64,000 nucleotides of DNA from Spinacia oleracea (taxonomy: Eukaryota; Streptophyta; Magnoliopsida; Caryophyllales; Amaranthaceae), in contig NC_079490.1 in NCBI RefSeq assembly GCF_020520425.1, positions 6,572,001 to 6,636,000 on the forward strand, written 5' to 3'. Shown one piece after another: positions 26,028 to 58,585 of the stretch. Below the pieces are notes generated by a model. The model ran no database searches and was not told the DNA's origin. It saw only the letters and a list, made by a program, of their open reading frames with translations. Within the stretch, counting starts at the first letter, position 1. Each line of letters starts with the position of its first letter. The position numbers and the translations under genes were made by a program.

Positions 26028-26573
26028 TAGTTGAAAAGTTATGACTTCCCGCTTGTCAACGCGTGATTTGACCAGCATTAATATCTCTAATTATTTATAA
26101 GTAAAATTATAAGAAATTGATATTGTGAAATTTTCAATCGGGATGCATCTAACAAGATCTTACATTACTATATGTCATAGTATAATCAAAGTCGTTAAAA
26201 TAAGAGTGTATGAATAGTGAAAAAGTCAAAATGTTACAACTAGTAGAGCACGGAGAAATTAAAAATTTGTTACATCACTCGTTAAACGTACATCTTTTGA
26301 TGTGAGCACGGAGAAGTATTTTTTTATTAAGTTTCGAACTTGGGACCAATTAATAAAATTAGATGAATGTTCCTTTGAAAAAAAAATAAAAAAAATAGAT
26401 GTCTTACCAACATTTGAGCCTAATGCTTTCAAACACTCCACACTAATGTTGTCTTTGTTAATTATATAAAACCTATATACGTCTATTCTTGAGCACTTTG
26501 GTGTCCACGTAGAACTGATAATACCTTTAAATTGTTAAAAACATTAATTGCCTTTGTTTCACAATAGCCGCAC
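26028..26573. other. Intergenic DNA with a degraded tRNA-like motif pair
   Basis: On the minus strand, GGCTCAAATGTTGGTAAGAC resembles a polymerase III A box and GGTCCCAAGTTCGAAAC a B box. They are pushed apart by a T-rich insertion (about 26320-26430). It is likely an old SINE or tRNA-derived remnant. The rest has no signal. Confidence 0.3.
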
Positions 26574-26801
26574 TTATTTTGTGAAGTTGGCCCGAGAGTT
26601 CACATTTTCCTCATCTTCGGCAAAACAAAGTCCATCACGAATACATTTATAAGCTGCTCGATTGTAGTATTTAGAGAATATCTCCAATTTAGATTTAATG
26701 GTGCATCCTGCCCAATAAGGACGGCCATAATAAGTCAATTTGCAACCTTTAACACCGACTTTAAATCCAATACTTGCTTTAATATTAGTTTGTGGTGACA
26801 T
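26574..26801 (-). pseudogene. rbcL: Internally deleted nuclear copy of plastid rbcL
   Basis: The 75-residue frame starting [14 protein letters not shown] matches the start of Rubisco large subunit. After KLTYY it jumps directly to a later rbcL region: [20 protein letters not shown], then [13 protein letters not shown] and DEENVNS. About 140 internal residues are missing, joined at a shared Tyr/Gly context, and the frame ends shortly afterwards. A purine-rich GGAGGGA just before the ATG matches the plastid rbcL ribosome-binding region. Many residues that are near-invariant in rbcL have changed (GLS, LLG, KPK), so it is an old plastid-to-nucleus insertion and not functional. The frame could be read ten codons earlier (26813), but homology starts at MSPQT. 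Confidence 0.85.
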
Positions 26802-26814
26802 AAATCCCTCCATA

Positions 26815-27275
26815 CAATTTCAATTTTTAATTTTTACAACAAAGCAATAAGGTAATTACGCGGCATAAATTAGGCCTTAATGAAATATTTTGTAGCAATT
26901 GTTCATCAAATTCTCAATTAATATTATCAACTTCGATTTTTTTTTTTTTTTAAAGGAAATCAATTAACTTAGAATTGTTAATAATGTTAAAATCTGGACT
27001 TAGCTGTGGCTACTTCATCTGATCATCTCCATCACCCTAACGAATTTATCCTACAACTTGTACATCTTCCTTATGTATAACAAGCCACACGCTATAGGTT
27101 TTACGTGTTATAGGTTTATCCACGTAGAAATTTGCTGGATGGATATCACATTGACACCATACCAATTACCTCTACCATCCTACTGCAAGCTACAGCTATA
27201 TCAAAATAGGAAGGTTGGCATGATATAACCGACTGTACATAGAAAATTGTCTTTCAGTATTGTTCATAAACAAAT
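26815..27275. other. AT-rich intergenic DNA
   Basis: It contains a T homopolymer near 26938-26952 and no coding, RNA or repeat structure I can support. Confidence 0.4.
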
Positions 27276-27565
27276 TGTTAGATTCAGTGAAACTCCGTGA
27301 ATTGGAGTGTATTCCGTCGATCAAATATATAGGGATTACAATATGAATCTTGATAGAATTAGGAACACTGATATGACTAGAAGTCTAATATACATCAAAT
27401 ATCCTAAAAGATTAAATCTTAAAAGATTTCTATCTCTATCACACCCCGCGGTCGTAACAGGAGGAGGTCGTACGCTAAGACTGGATCAGAAATCCAAAAA
27501 CAATTGTCGAGGAAGGCCCTTAGTGAAAATGTCTGCAAACTGATACCGTGAAGGAACATCCAATA
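27276..27565 (-). mobile_element. 3' fragment of a Copia retrotransposon (pol tail plus LTR)
   Basis: On the minus strand, 27560-27480 reads VPSRYQFADIFTKGLPRQL, the conserved end of Ty1/Copia RNase H. A short purine/pyrimidine segment leads to a candidate 168-bp LTR (27443-27276 in transcription order) starting TGTGATAGAGATAG and ending ATCTAACA. The 5' part of the element is missing. It differs from the Copia element in the channel gene. Confidence 0.65.
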
Positions 27566-27787
27566 CCACAAGAAGGACCATGTACATAGTATTCCTTTTT
27601 ATAAGTAAGAAGGACCATATTGAACCAACATATATCTCAGGCTAGTCAACACATCTATGCAAGTCTGCGTACGCTTGAGCTACTCACAAATATTTCACAT
27701 CTGATAGAGTTCGACCGTGTGACCTACAAATCACATGTTGAGTTTTTCATCAACTCCACTAACTTGTGTTCGTTCAGTATAACATTT

Positions 27788-27981
27788 AGGGTACGTTCTA
27801 TTCACCTGATTTTCACTTATTTTTCCTGAACTTATCTTATCTGAACTTATTAAAACAAATTATCAAAACTTATTTTAGTTATGAATACACTAGGTCAACC
27901 CTTATTTTCCCTTATTATATAAACTTATCTGAATTTATTTTTTCTGAAATAAGTGGAAATAAGGTAAACAAAACAGAGCCT
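27788..27981. mobile_element. AATAAGT-family MITE
   Basis: It begins AGGGTACGTTCTATTCACC and ends AAGGTAAACAAAACAGAGCCT. It is closely similar along its length to the element at 3848-4031 in the ABCI intron (shared TGATTTTCACTTATTTTTCC-like start). Non-coding. Confidence 0.65.
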
Positions 27982-28303
27982 TAGCCTGATGCACAGTGGA
28001 CAACTCAAATACGATGAATGCATTGGAAGAAAATGAAACTTGAGAAGTAAGTAAGAATAATATCTTGGTTAAATTTAATTTGTTGAGATTTTTCCATGTC
28101 ACATTTCCGCCTTTTGTTTTCTTGTTGCTTTATAACGTCATTGTGGATTAGTGGTACATCATATGCTCTAAGCTAGAGACAACTAATCATACATTCATAT
28201 CGTACGTATTACAATACCACAATTTTAAGACTTGCACGGTTTCGATTGTTCCATTGTTTGTTTATTCTTGTCTTTTCTTCTCTAAGTTGCATATATATAT
28301 TTA

Positions 28304-28489
28304 CCAATATAAGTTGGTGGAGTTGGTGGGGAACTCACCTTGTGACTTGGAGGTCAAGTTCGAGCTCCATCAACTGCGAAATGCTTGGGAGTGGCTCAAG
28401 CGATGACCTGCGGAGCTGGGCTGGTTAACCTGTGCTAGGTGCTGGATCAGTTAAGGTCCCTTCTTCTTACCTATTAAAAAAGAAAAAAA
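28304..28489 (+). mobile_element. tRNA-derived SINE
   Basis: It contains A-box-like GTTGGTGGAGTTGGTGGGG and B-box-like AGTTCGAGCTCC about 35-40 bp apart. It then has a non-tRNA body and ends in ACCTATTAAAAAAGAAAAAA. The flanks AGTTGCATATATATATTTA (28285-28303) and GTTGTATATATATTTTA (from about 28491) look like an imperfect target duplication. This is the layout of plant SINEs. Confidence 0.65.
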
Positions 28490-29776
28490 AGTTGTATATA
28501 TATTTTAGTATATGTAATTATAAATTTCAATCTGGAATTTTTTTTATAGTTTGCTCTTCCCAGCTCTGGCTCTAGGTTGCAAATTTTGGTTGTTTGGTTA
28601 TCAATTCTTATTTTATTGCAAAAGTAGATGTGGTAGGAGTTAGTGGGGTATTTTTTTTAATTGAATTAGATTAGGTCCCGTGCAACGTACGAATGAGACT
28701 AAATTTTTTTTTCCTGAATAATTTATTTAAACGAAGTTTTTAATAAAATAAAATCAAATTTTATAAATGGTTGTTGGAAAAATCAGAGAAAATTATTATT
28801 TATTTGGATTGTAAAGTGATTAATGCGATTTTAGGAATTTAGCGTTTCGACAAAAATACTCAAGTTGGGAAAATATTAGAAAAAATAACTTATGAGACAA
28901 TTATTAGATATCATTTTCTTTTGGAATTGAATAATATTTGTAACCATACCCATACCCTCGATCTATCCAAATATTTGGATATGGTATTGATTTGATAATC
29001 ATATCAGTTATAATACCCTATTTTCCATCTCTCTTCGCCATCGTCATGGATGCGTAGAAGCTTAATTTGGATTTAGTTACATACGTAAACTTCAGACATA
29101 CCGTTCAAAATCAAAATCAAGCGATTCTTGTTCTTCAAGATCAAATTAACCAAATGACCAAGGAATACCACGCAGCCTTGGCAGCATTCCATGCTAGCTA
29201 AGGCTTTAGCCATAGTTCCCGATGTGGTAGAATGGAGACAAAGTGGAAATTGTGTACATACCTCAGGAACCGAATCCTTGAGGCTACGACAGAACTCCAC
29301 GAGGCTCAAATCGATGTTGGGAATCTTCAAGAAATAACGGCAATGCACTACAATTTCAATTTCTTGAAATTGACTTAGTAGAAGCTGCAATGGTGGCATT
29401 GGATTTAATCAATACTTAACATTTAGATGGTTTTATCTGGGTGACGGAGGATCTTCCTATCGGCGCCATATTTGCCATTGACGATATCCTCGTTTGTGTC
29501 AATAGGCTCAATTAAACCAAAAAATATTTATAACTATTTTAGTACTCGTGCAATGCACGATGATTTCGTAAATATTTTTATGTAATACTTTCAATAATTT
29601 AATAATCATTTACAGAAAAATTAATAAAATATATTTTGTCAATGAGTTCATCAACACCAATTGATTTAATTTTTCCTAAATAAATAAAAGTTTAGTTAAA
29701 TGATACCGATTGGATATTATCATTTGAACTGCAATTCATAACCATACATTAAAATATTTGATTTATAACTTATCTT
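28490..29776. other. Intergenic DNA with Helitron-like hairpins and a degraded coding remnant
   Basis: Two minus-strand Helitron-like 3' motifs are visible: ATTAGGTCCCGTGCAACGTA near 28669 and ACTCGTGCAATGCACG near 29543. Between them (about 29050-29400, plus strand) a broken reading frame gives coiled-coil-like stretches such as LQDQINQMTKEYHAALAAFH and LEATTELHEAQID, with internal stops. This may be a captured or decayed gene piece; the source is unknown. Confidence 0.35.
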
Positions 29777-30019
29777 AGGTTTTGTTCTGTTTGAATTATT
29801 TGACTTATTTCATAAAAAATAAGTTCAGTTAAGTTCAATTAATTACTTAAATTAAGTTCAGGTAAGTTCAGTTAAATTAAGATAATATAAGTCCGTGAAT
29901 AGGTTTTTTCAGACATTTTAACACACAAATAAGTTTATTTCAGTCAAAATAAGTTTTTTCAGATAAAATAAGTTCAGATATATAAGTTCAGACAAAATAA
30001 GTCGAATAGAATAGAGCCT
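29777..30019. mobile_element. AATAAGTTCAG-family MITE
   Basis: It starts AGGTTTTGTTCTGTTTGA and ends GTCGAATAGAATAGAGCCTT. The body is filled with AAGTTCAGTTAAG-type repeats. It is the same family as 18986-19243 and 62944-63174. Confidence 0.6.
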
Positions 30020-30542
30020 TAAGTTAACTAAATTTATATATAATCGAGCCGCTCACCTCCCTTCTGTCTCTATCTTTTCTCTCTTCCTCCTTCAAACCCC
30101 CAATTCTCTTTTCTCTCTTCCTCCTTCAAAGTTCCTGTTTTCTTGATTTTTCTAGCTTTTGAGTTCATGTTTGTAATAAAAACTCCATTCTCTCCCTGTT
30201 GGAGAGTTTTTTCCCATTCATTGGGTTATCGTATGACTATTTTATTAATGAACTAATTTTACCTTTAAAAAAAAGTTAACTAAATTTATCTAAACTTATA
30301 TTCCTTGAAATAAGTGTACTAATTTACTTTTAGTATAAGGTAAGAATTTGCCAAAAAAACATTTTCCAGTTCTTTATAAAAAGTTTCTCATATTTACTTT
30401 TTTCGCAACTTTTTCTTTTTCCTTTTTCACCCTCTATTCCAGCTTATTTCTTTACTTAAATTATTAATTTCATTACGTAAGTTTTTTTGAATATACGACA
30501 CATTTATTTTTCGTAAGACAAAAGGATTAAGTCATTATTAAA

Positions 30543-31287
30543 TCTATTACTATATACTAAAAGAGACACCAGGAATGACACGTGTCATTTCCTGGTGCGA
30601 TTTTTTCTCGGCAAAATGTTTTTTTATTTTTTTACTTTAAAATAAATAAATTACATTACGTTTTTTTAGGAAACTATGATAAAAATATATTTTAATTACC
30701 ATAGATGTGTACTGCCTAATATATTATTGGAGGAAAGCTAAATCAATATTATTTTTTCCTTTATGATATAATTTTATTTATGTATTATTAAAACCTTTTA
30801 ATCTGATAGAAATATAAAAAATATTGATAAATGAACTTCTAATGTTAGTCTACTATTAATAATATAATACTCCGTACATGATAACTTGTAAGTAAGAATG
30901 TTAATAAAAATAATAATACATGGTAAGTAGACTAACATATAAGTTTATTTATCAAGATTTTACGTACTCAATTCAAAATATGTTGTATTTCACTAACTCC
31001 ATTATGCTCGGGTCTTTTCGAAAATTAGTCTTGAGTCATCCGGGTTTGGTTAACGTTGTTAGATCGTTCTACATACAAGTAACGACTATAATTTTTAACT
31101 TTGTATAGTAATATGCAAATTAATTTAGTTCATTTGAATATTTTTTTTACGCAACTTTGAATTTATACTTTTTCATATATCATTTTTACTTGCATATTTT
31201 TCTAATATCACAAGTCATTTAGTTACTATTAAAGTAATAAATTGTTTTAGCAGTAGCCATGCGTTGCACGGGCCATAAATTAACTAG
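30543..31287 (+). mobile_element. Non-autonomous Helitron
   Basis: The 5' end is TCTATTACTATATACTAAAA, a typical plant Helitron start. The 3' end has the stem-forming GCGTTGCACGGGCC followed by CTAG at 31284-31287 and a flanking T. The insertion lies between A and T as expected. It is 745 bp, AT-rich, with no Rep/helicase, and the beginning holds an ACACGTGTCATTTCCTGG palindromic region. Confidence 0.7.
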
Positions 31288-31344
31288 TTATATAATATAA
31301 AGAAGTTTACAATGTTGTTAAAAAGTTTAGAAAATTATTTTTTA

Positions 31345-31673
31345 CTCCCTCCGTCTCTTAATACTCGCACCGATTTGATCTGTGCGGAGTTTAAGACACT
31401 TAAATTGACTTATTAATTTAATGGGTGTTAGTTGATAGTGAGGTTTTTTTTAATATAGTTTGTGGGAAATGTATAAGGGGTTAAGGGTGGGGAGTGGGGG
31501 GTATGAATTTTTAAATGATTTTTTTTGTAGAGAGTAGGGGTGTAAGTGGGTTAGTAGACAAGTGTGAGAAATAATATAATATTGGTAAAAAAAATTCCAT
31601 TTATAGAAGCGGTGTAAGTATTAAGGGACGACCTGAAAAGGAAAGCGGTGCGAGTATTAAGGGACAGATGGAG
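31345..31673. mobile_element. Stowaway MITE
   Basis: It begins CTCCCTCCGTCTCTTAATAC and ends GTATTAAGGGACAGATGGAG, with TA flanks. It is the same sub-family as 7793-7954 (shared GTGCGAGTATTAAGGGAC). Confidence 0.8.
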
Positions 31674-31865
31674 TATTTAAATTAATCAATACGGAGTACC
31701 TTTTTTCCAGATAATAATTTATATAATGCATATGAGAGATTTGTGCTACAATTAACTTTTTACAATAAGAAATTGATAGTTACGGCAAATACATTTTTCT
31801 CCATTTTTGTAAGTTTTATTAATAAACATATTTTAAATTAAAAAAATAAAAAACTTAAAGACTTA

Positions 31866-31918
31866 CCAGGAGATGATATGTGTCATTTCTGGTGTGTCTT
31901 TTAATATATAATAATAGA
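31866..31918 (-). mobile_element. Helitron 5' terminus (minus strand), cutting a Stowaway element
   Basis: Read on the minus strand from 31918 it begins TCTATTATTATATATTAAAA followed by GACACACCAGAAATGACAC. This closely resembles the start of the 30543 Helitron. Immediately to its right, 31920-32068 ends in a Stowaway terminus (GGGACAGAGGGAG) whose left terminus is missing. Insertion or capture may have removed it. Confidence 0.55.
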
Positions 31919-32068
31919 TGAGAGAGGGTGTGGGGACAAAAAAAATTTAGTGGGAAGAGAGAGACAATATAATAATTGTGGGGTCATTCCTAATTTAGAA
32001 GTGTAACAACTAATATGGGGCGGACGGAAAAGGAAAGTGTAACAACTAATCTGGGACAGAGGGAGTAA

Positions 32069-32383
32069 TTTTATGATGCACAATGACTAGGAGTACACAA
32101 TATGGCCTGGTGTTCCATAGGGCTGATTAAAACTATCCGAAAAATCAAAAATCCGAAATTCGATTGATATCCGATCCAAAAAGTACCGATATGGTTATCG
32201 GTTTGGGTATACGATCTGAAGTTCACGTATTGGATATGGTTACGGATATTGTTTTACAAATAATGTGTAACTGATAACAATCCGATAAGTCATTTTTTAA
32301 GTTTTTCCTAATTTAAATGTTTTACCCCAAGAGCTCAAAATCTTCAATGTTAATAATCAATGCATAATTTGAGTAAATTGTAA
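32069..32383. other. Intergenic remnant rich in CCGAT/ATCGG motifs
   Basis: It contains ATCCGAAATTCGATTGATAT and related short motifs of the same low-complexity type as 32790-33290. No gene is visible. Confidence 0.4.
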
Positions 32384-32642
32384 TTTCTTCCGATTTTTAA
32401 TACTCGCAACATTTGTGTATTTTACACTATTCACATATTCTATTTTGACTATTGTTGGTGATTTATATATAAGATAAAACATAATCACGTAGGATCTTGT
32501 TAGATTTGTTTCAATTTGTATTTTCAAAATATTAACTTTTTATAATTTTTGCTTAAAGGGAATTAAAGATATTAATGATTAAAGTTGTGCATAGGCATGC
32601 GTAAAAGTGACAAGCGTTGCAAGTATTAAAAATCAGAGGAAG
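32384..32642. mobile_element. Stowaway-like MITE
   Basis: It begins TTCTTCCGATTTTTAATACTC and ends GTATTAAAAATCAGAGGAA, an inverted pair with TA outside. The body resembles the elements at 35297 and 60835 (shared TATTCACATATTC and TTTTCAAAATATTAA). Non-coding. Confidence 0.7.
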
Positions 32643-32789
32643 TATAAGATTAGAAGAGTTAGACAACTTATCATGGCTTTGTATAATCATTCTCAAATTG
32701 GAGGCCCAAATTAAAAACTTCACTAGCAAAATTTATGTTGGGCCTTTCACCCTTCGGCCTGCAAAGATACGCCTCTACTAAGCTGTCTA

Positions 32790-33290
32790 CATTGGTAGGG
32801 GTGTCAAATCGGATTATCGGATCGGTTTTGGATCGGTTATAAACGATTCGGGTATTGTTGAAATCGGATAATGCCGGGTCAAAGTTTCTATCCGGGTCAA
32901 TTCGGATCGCTTTGGATAACTTCGAGTTAGGATGAAGTCGGGTAATATGTTATTTCGGGTTTAAGTCGGTTTCGGTTCGTCGGTTCGGTTAATTAATCTC
33001 GGGTTCGGTTTGAATCGGCTCGGGTTTAAAACGTTTTTGTATCGGTTTAATTTGGTTCGGGTCTAGTTTGGTTCAGGTTTATGTCGGATACGAATGCAAT
33101 TTTGACTGGTTTACTGCGGGTACGGGTCATGTCCATATTGGACGGGTCATGTTCAGATCGGATAAAATCTCCGGTTCGGGTGTATGTCGGATTCGATTAT
33201 CATGTTAACGTTTTACTGCGGGAAGGGTCGTTTCTGGATCAGATAAAATATCAGGTCCGAGTCGAGTTTGCCACATTGGCATTTTAGACC
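32790..33290. repeat. CGGGTTCGG-rich low-complexity element
   Basis: Begins near AGGGGTGTCAAATCGG and contains dozens of TCGGGT/TTCGGTT motifs before ending near TTTGCCACATTGGCATTTT. The start resembles the AGGGGTGGCAAT terminus of the hAT MITE at 3044. It is probably a relative of that family with an expanded body. The open frame at 33081-33287 is repeat-derived, not a gene. Confidence 0.45.
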
Positions 33291-34552
33291 TTAGAAGGAC
33301 CCGACCTTTAAGTTTCAGAAGCGGGTTGAAATGATAACTACTTCTATTTATCACTTTTCGAAAGAGAAATACTCATTGGTAAGATTGGCTATTGAAGTAT
33401 GATTACCTTTTTACAAAGTATGATTACCTTTTTAATGATCGTTCAGTTGACAAAAAATGAGGAATTGAAAAATCATGGACGTTTGGAGACGAGGAAGTTG
33501 TTTTGCTAACCAAAAAACGTGAAAATGGTACAAATTTCATGGAATTGAAAGTTCCTTCAAAATATGAAAATTTAATAACCTACATCCTTAGGTAACTTAA
33601 AGTTCCCATGATTTGCAAATTCCTTCGGGTCAATCAAACAATTATAGACATTTATAAGAATTTTATGTGGGATTAATATTCATGTAAAATACAAATTACT
33701 ACAGGAATTCACTTGTCAACCAAACAAGTACTAAAATTTAGTTAACTAGAGTTGACGAGAGAGAAAAAATAGCGGAACTCAAATCTTCTTTTATTCCTCA
33801 AAGTCCATCCTAATCACCGGCAGGATGCACCAAGGGTTAACAATGATGACATTTCAGGAAGTGCAACAGTCAAGCATGGTCAATCGAGACCGGAGGTGTA
33901 CTATATAGAGACAAACCTAAAAATAAAACGGGGACAATCTTAAAGAGAGGAGGAGACAAAAAAAATGCTCCAAGAAGATATTCATATACTCAGGCAAAAC
34001 CCCCAAAAATATGATAAAATATTTTTATTATTAATAAGGTAATACGAAGAGCCTTTTCAAACCGAAACTTCTTCGAAATTAATTCGGTCCGAATTTACGC
34101 CTTTACGGGCTAGACACTTTTAACACGCAGGCAAAACCCCTAAAAAGAATGTGATAACCACGTACACAAATTATGTAACTACTAACTACATGAGTATGTG
34201 ATATATAAAAAGCATTTATCTTTTCACAAGAAGTGGCAAAGACTAGCCAACAAGGCTAGAAATAGACAATTTACAAAAGTTAGTACCACATTTCCACTAA
34301 GCCCCAAGCGAAAAGGACTTCGTAGTACTTGATTTTTGTACACTTTGGAACTTTCATAACTACTCCGTAAAAATATTGATCTTCCCATAAACGACGTTGA
34401 CACACTAATAGAAATGTCAAAATAGACCATTCTAATTTCGTCTCTTCTGATCACACTGGTACTACAACTTTTCAGAGCTCATACTCATACTCACACATCG
34501 CTACTTTGATTTCTCCACCTTATCGCTCTTCATCCTCCGTTTTCTCACTCAA
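33291..34552. other. Upstream region of the channel gene
   Basis: AT-rich, with a repeated GTATGATTACCTTTTTA motif near 33400-33440 and no coding signal. The last ~60 bases before the ATG at 34553 are CT-rich (TTTCTCCACCTTATCGCTC), as expected for a plant leader. A core promoter element could not be assigned with confidence. Confidence 0.4.
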
Positions 34553-56266
<21,714 letters not shown>

Positions 56267-56686
56267 CTCCCTAACAATACAGATATTTAACCATGGCTCC
56301 ATTCTAGCCACGAGCATAAGTTGTAGGTGTTATGAATCTAGCAGGATCTTGGACTAGTTGTTAGTCTAAGGTACGCCATGTTAGTCTAAGGTACATTCCC
56401 CACGAAAAAATAAAAAAAAGTCTACACGAGAAAATAGATAAATACTCCGTACTTTGTATATGCAAATTTCTGATACCTACGGAGTACTACTACCTATACA
56501 TTGAACTACTTTGCTAAGGAGAAATGCGTTTGTAACTTTGTAATCCCTATGCTCTCTTATGTATTAGCATCATGTTGGGTATATTAGTAAATTGCATTTG
56601 ACAGGATCAATTATTGAGCTTAAATGTGCAAAAGTGACATAACACATTACACATACGGGTCATTGCCGGTGGAATATTAATAAGTA
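56267..56686. other. 3' flank of the channel gene
   Basis: Likely 3' untranslated region followed by a short repeated GTTAGTCTAAGGTAC pair (about 56359-56395). No further gene is visible. Confidence 0.45.
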
Positions 56687-58478
56687 ATCCCTCCGTCCCT
56701 TAATACTCGACCTGTTTTGATCGGACACGCTTGTCAATGCACAACTTTGACTAATAATATTTTTAACGGTTTTTTCATGAAATACCCTCGAGGTTTCATA
56801 TAATGCACCAAATACACCTGCGTGTTTCAAAATACATAATATACCCCTATTTAAACTTATTTGCACCAAATGCCCCTGAACTTAACGGAAGTCTAACGCC
56901 GTTAGTAATTAACCTCTAATTAATCTAATTAACCCCTTAATTAACCTAATTAAACCTAATTAACTCTAAACTATCCTAAACTAATCCTAATAACTACCTA
57001 ACTACAACAAACACCAATCCACCATTGTCGTCCTAATACCATAACCACCGTACCTGCAAACACCTTCGCTGGCCCTTGCGTCACGTCGGCATACTCCGGC
57101 TCCCTCGCTTGACATGTCAGAGCCGCCGACGCACCTCACCGTCCCCTATTCTTGCTCCCTATTCATGAACCCATGCCTCCACAACCCAACCCAATTCTGT
57201 TAACTCTCCACGAAGTATCTCATTTTTCATCTCTCCACCTTTACCCCATCACCATTAACACTAAATTACGTGTGGGCTTCGTCGAAGTCGAACGCAGTTG
57301 CTGCTAGTAGTGGAGGGAGTTGTGAGCTTTACTACGACAATGGTGGAGGATCTGGGCTTCGATTAAAGGACATCCATGGTTAACTACCATGGAATTGGCT
57401 TGAACGAATGAGAGGGGAAGGGATACATTACAAGAAATCAGATAACAAATCAAACCCAATTCTAATATGAAACCACACAACACCAATTTACAAGAACAAA
57501 CCAAAATAAAATTAGAACATCCCAAATTCAACCGCCTTCAAAGTACCGCCGGGAACACAAATTTTGTTTTTCCATAATCCCATTATTTGTGCTTAATCAT
57601 CGCACATCATCACAAATCATCCCAAACACCAATTTTGTTTTTCCATAATCCCATTAATAGTATGGGGAAAGAGAAGAGAAGATGAAGGTTAGGGTTTGAT
57701 CAATTAGGGGTTAGGGTTTCTGGGTCTTCAGATTGGGCGTTGAGGGTAGAAATGAGCGAGCCGATCCACCATGCTTGGGCCCACATGAAGTAGCGTAGGT
57801 TGGTTTGCCGGCGGGGTTTACGGGGGACTTTTGATTAAGGGTGGTGGCGGTTGTGGGTAGAAATGAGCGAGTCGAACCACCACCGTCGCTGCCTCTGCTG
57901 CGGTTCCCCAGGTAGGTGGAGATGGGCGTGGAAGTTCGGTAGTGGTGGTGGTGGGAGGTCGGTAGTGGTGCCGCCGGTTGGGGTAGTGGTGTCGGGTTGG
58001 GATGCTGGAGAATGGTGGTGTTGAATTGAGTGATGGTGGGAAGGAGGAGGAAGAGAAGCAAGGAGATGAAGTTAATTAGTTAATTGGGGGCTAATTAGTT
58101 AATTAGGAGTTAATTTTTTAATTAATTAGGTTTAATTAACAGATTTGGGGTTAATCACTAACGGCGTTAGACTTCCGTTAAGTTCAGGGATATTTAGTGC
58201 AAATAAGTTTAAATAGGGGTATATTATGTATTTTGAAACACGCGGGTGTATTTGGTGCATTACGCGAAACCTCGAGGGTATTTCATGAAAAAACCGTATT
58301 TTTAATTGCATATTATAAAAACTTATAAAAATATTAATATTTTGAAAATATATATTAAGATGAAGCCAACAATATATTATATACTAACATTTGTTTTCAT
58401 ATACTAGAAATAAAATAGGGTCAATTACATGAGAGTGCAAAAAGTCAAAATATGTCGAGTATTAAAGGACGGAGGGAG
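56687..58478. mobile_element. Stowaway-like element split by a Mutator-like insertion
   Basis: The outer ends ATCCCTCCGTCCCTTAATAC and GTATTAAAGGACGGAGGGAG are inverted and flanked by TA. The halves match the 35297 element (CGCTTGTCAATGCACAACTTT on the left; TTTTGAAAATATATATTAAG on the right). The middle is replaced by the 1.53-kb element at 56767-58296. Confidence 0.75.
56767..58296. mobile_element. Mutator-like element with ~145-bp inverted repeats
   Basis: The left end (56767 to about 56911, starting CGGTTTTTTCATGAAATACC) and right end (about 58152-58296) are inverted repeats of about 145 bp with only scattered mismatches. They share blocks such as CTTAACGGAAGTCTAACGCC. A perfect 9-bp TATTTTTAA flanks it on both sides (56758-56766, 58297-58305), the signature of Mutator insertion. 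TTAATTA-rich subterminal zones enclose a GC-richer interior (about 57000-58060). The 116-codon minus-strand frame at 57711-58061 is Pro/Thr/His-rich and shows no family. No transposase was seen; a Pack-MULE-like capture is possible. Confidence 0.88.
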
Positions 58479-58484
58479 TACAAA

Positions 58485-58585
58485 TTTTCATTTTTTTTGG
58501 AAGAGCACAAAGTGGCAAGACGACAAATATTATGACGGGATTCGATCTCAAGTGTTAGGTGTCAACTAAACTAGTTGACGTCCAT
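58485..58585 (-). mobile_element. SINE-like sequence with tRNA-type B box
   Basis: On the minus strand, GTCAACTAGTTTAGTTGACA is followed by GAGATCGAATCCCGTC, a close B-box match. It ends in TGCTCTTCCAAAAAAAATG, a poly(A)-type tail. It is related to the shorter piece at 35115-35200. Confidence 0.45.

Noticed and set aside
26240-26440. Possible tRNA gene
   Set aside because: The A- and B-box-like motifs are split by a long T-rich insertion and no cloverleaf can form.
33081-33287. 68-codon frame in the CGGGTTCGG-rich region
   Set aside because: The translation follows the repeat unit. It is not an independent coding sequence.
57711-58061. 116-codon minus-strand frame in the Mutator-like element
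   Set aside because: Its composition is Pro/Thr/Ser/His-rich from GGTGGT repeats, with no recognisable domain. It probably arises from captured or low-complexity DNA.
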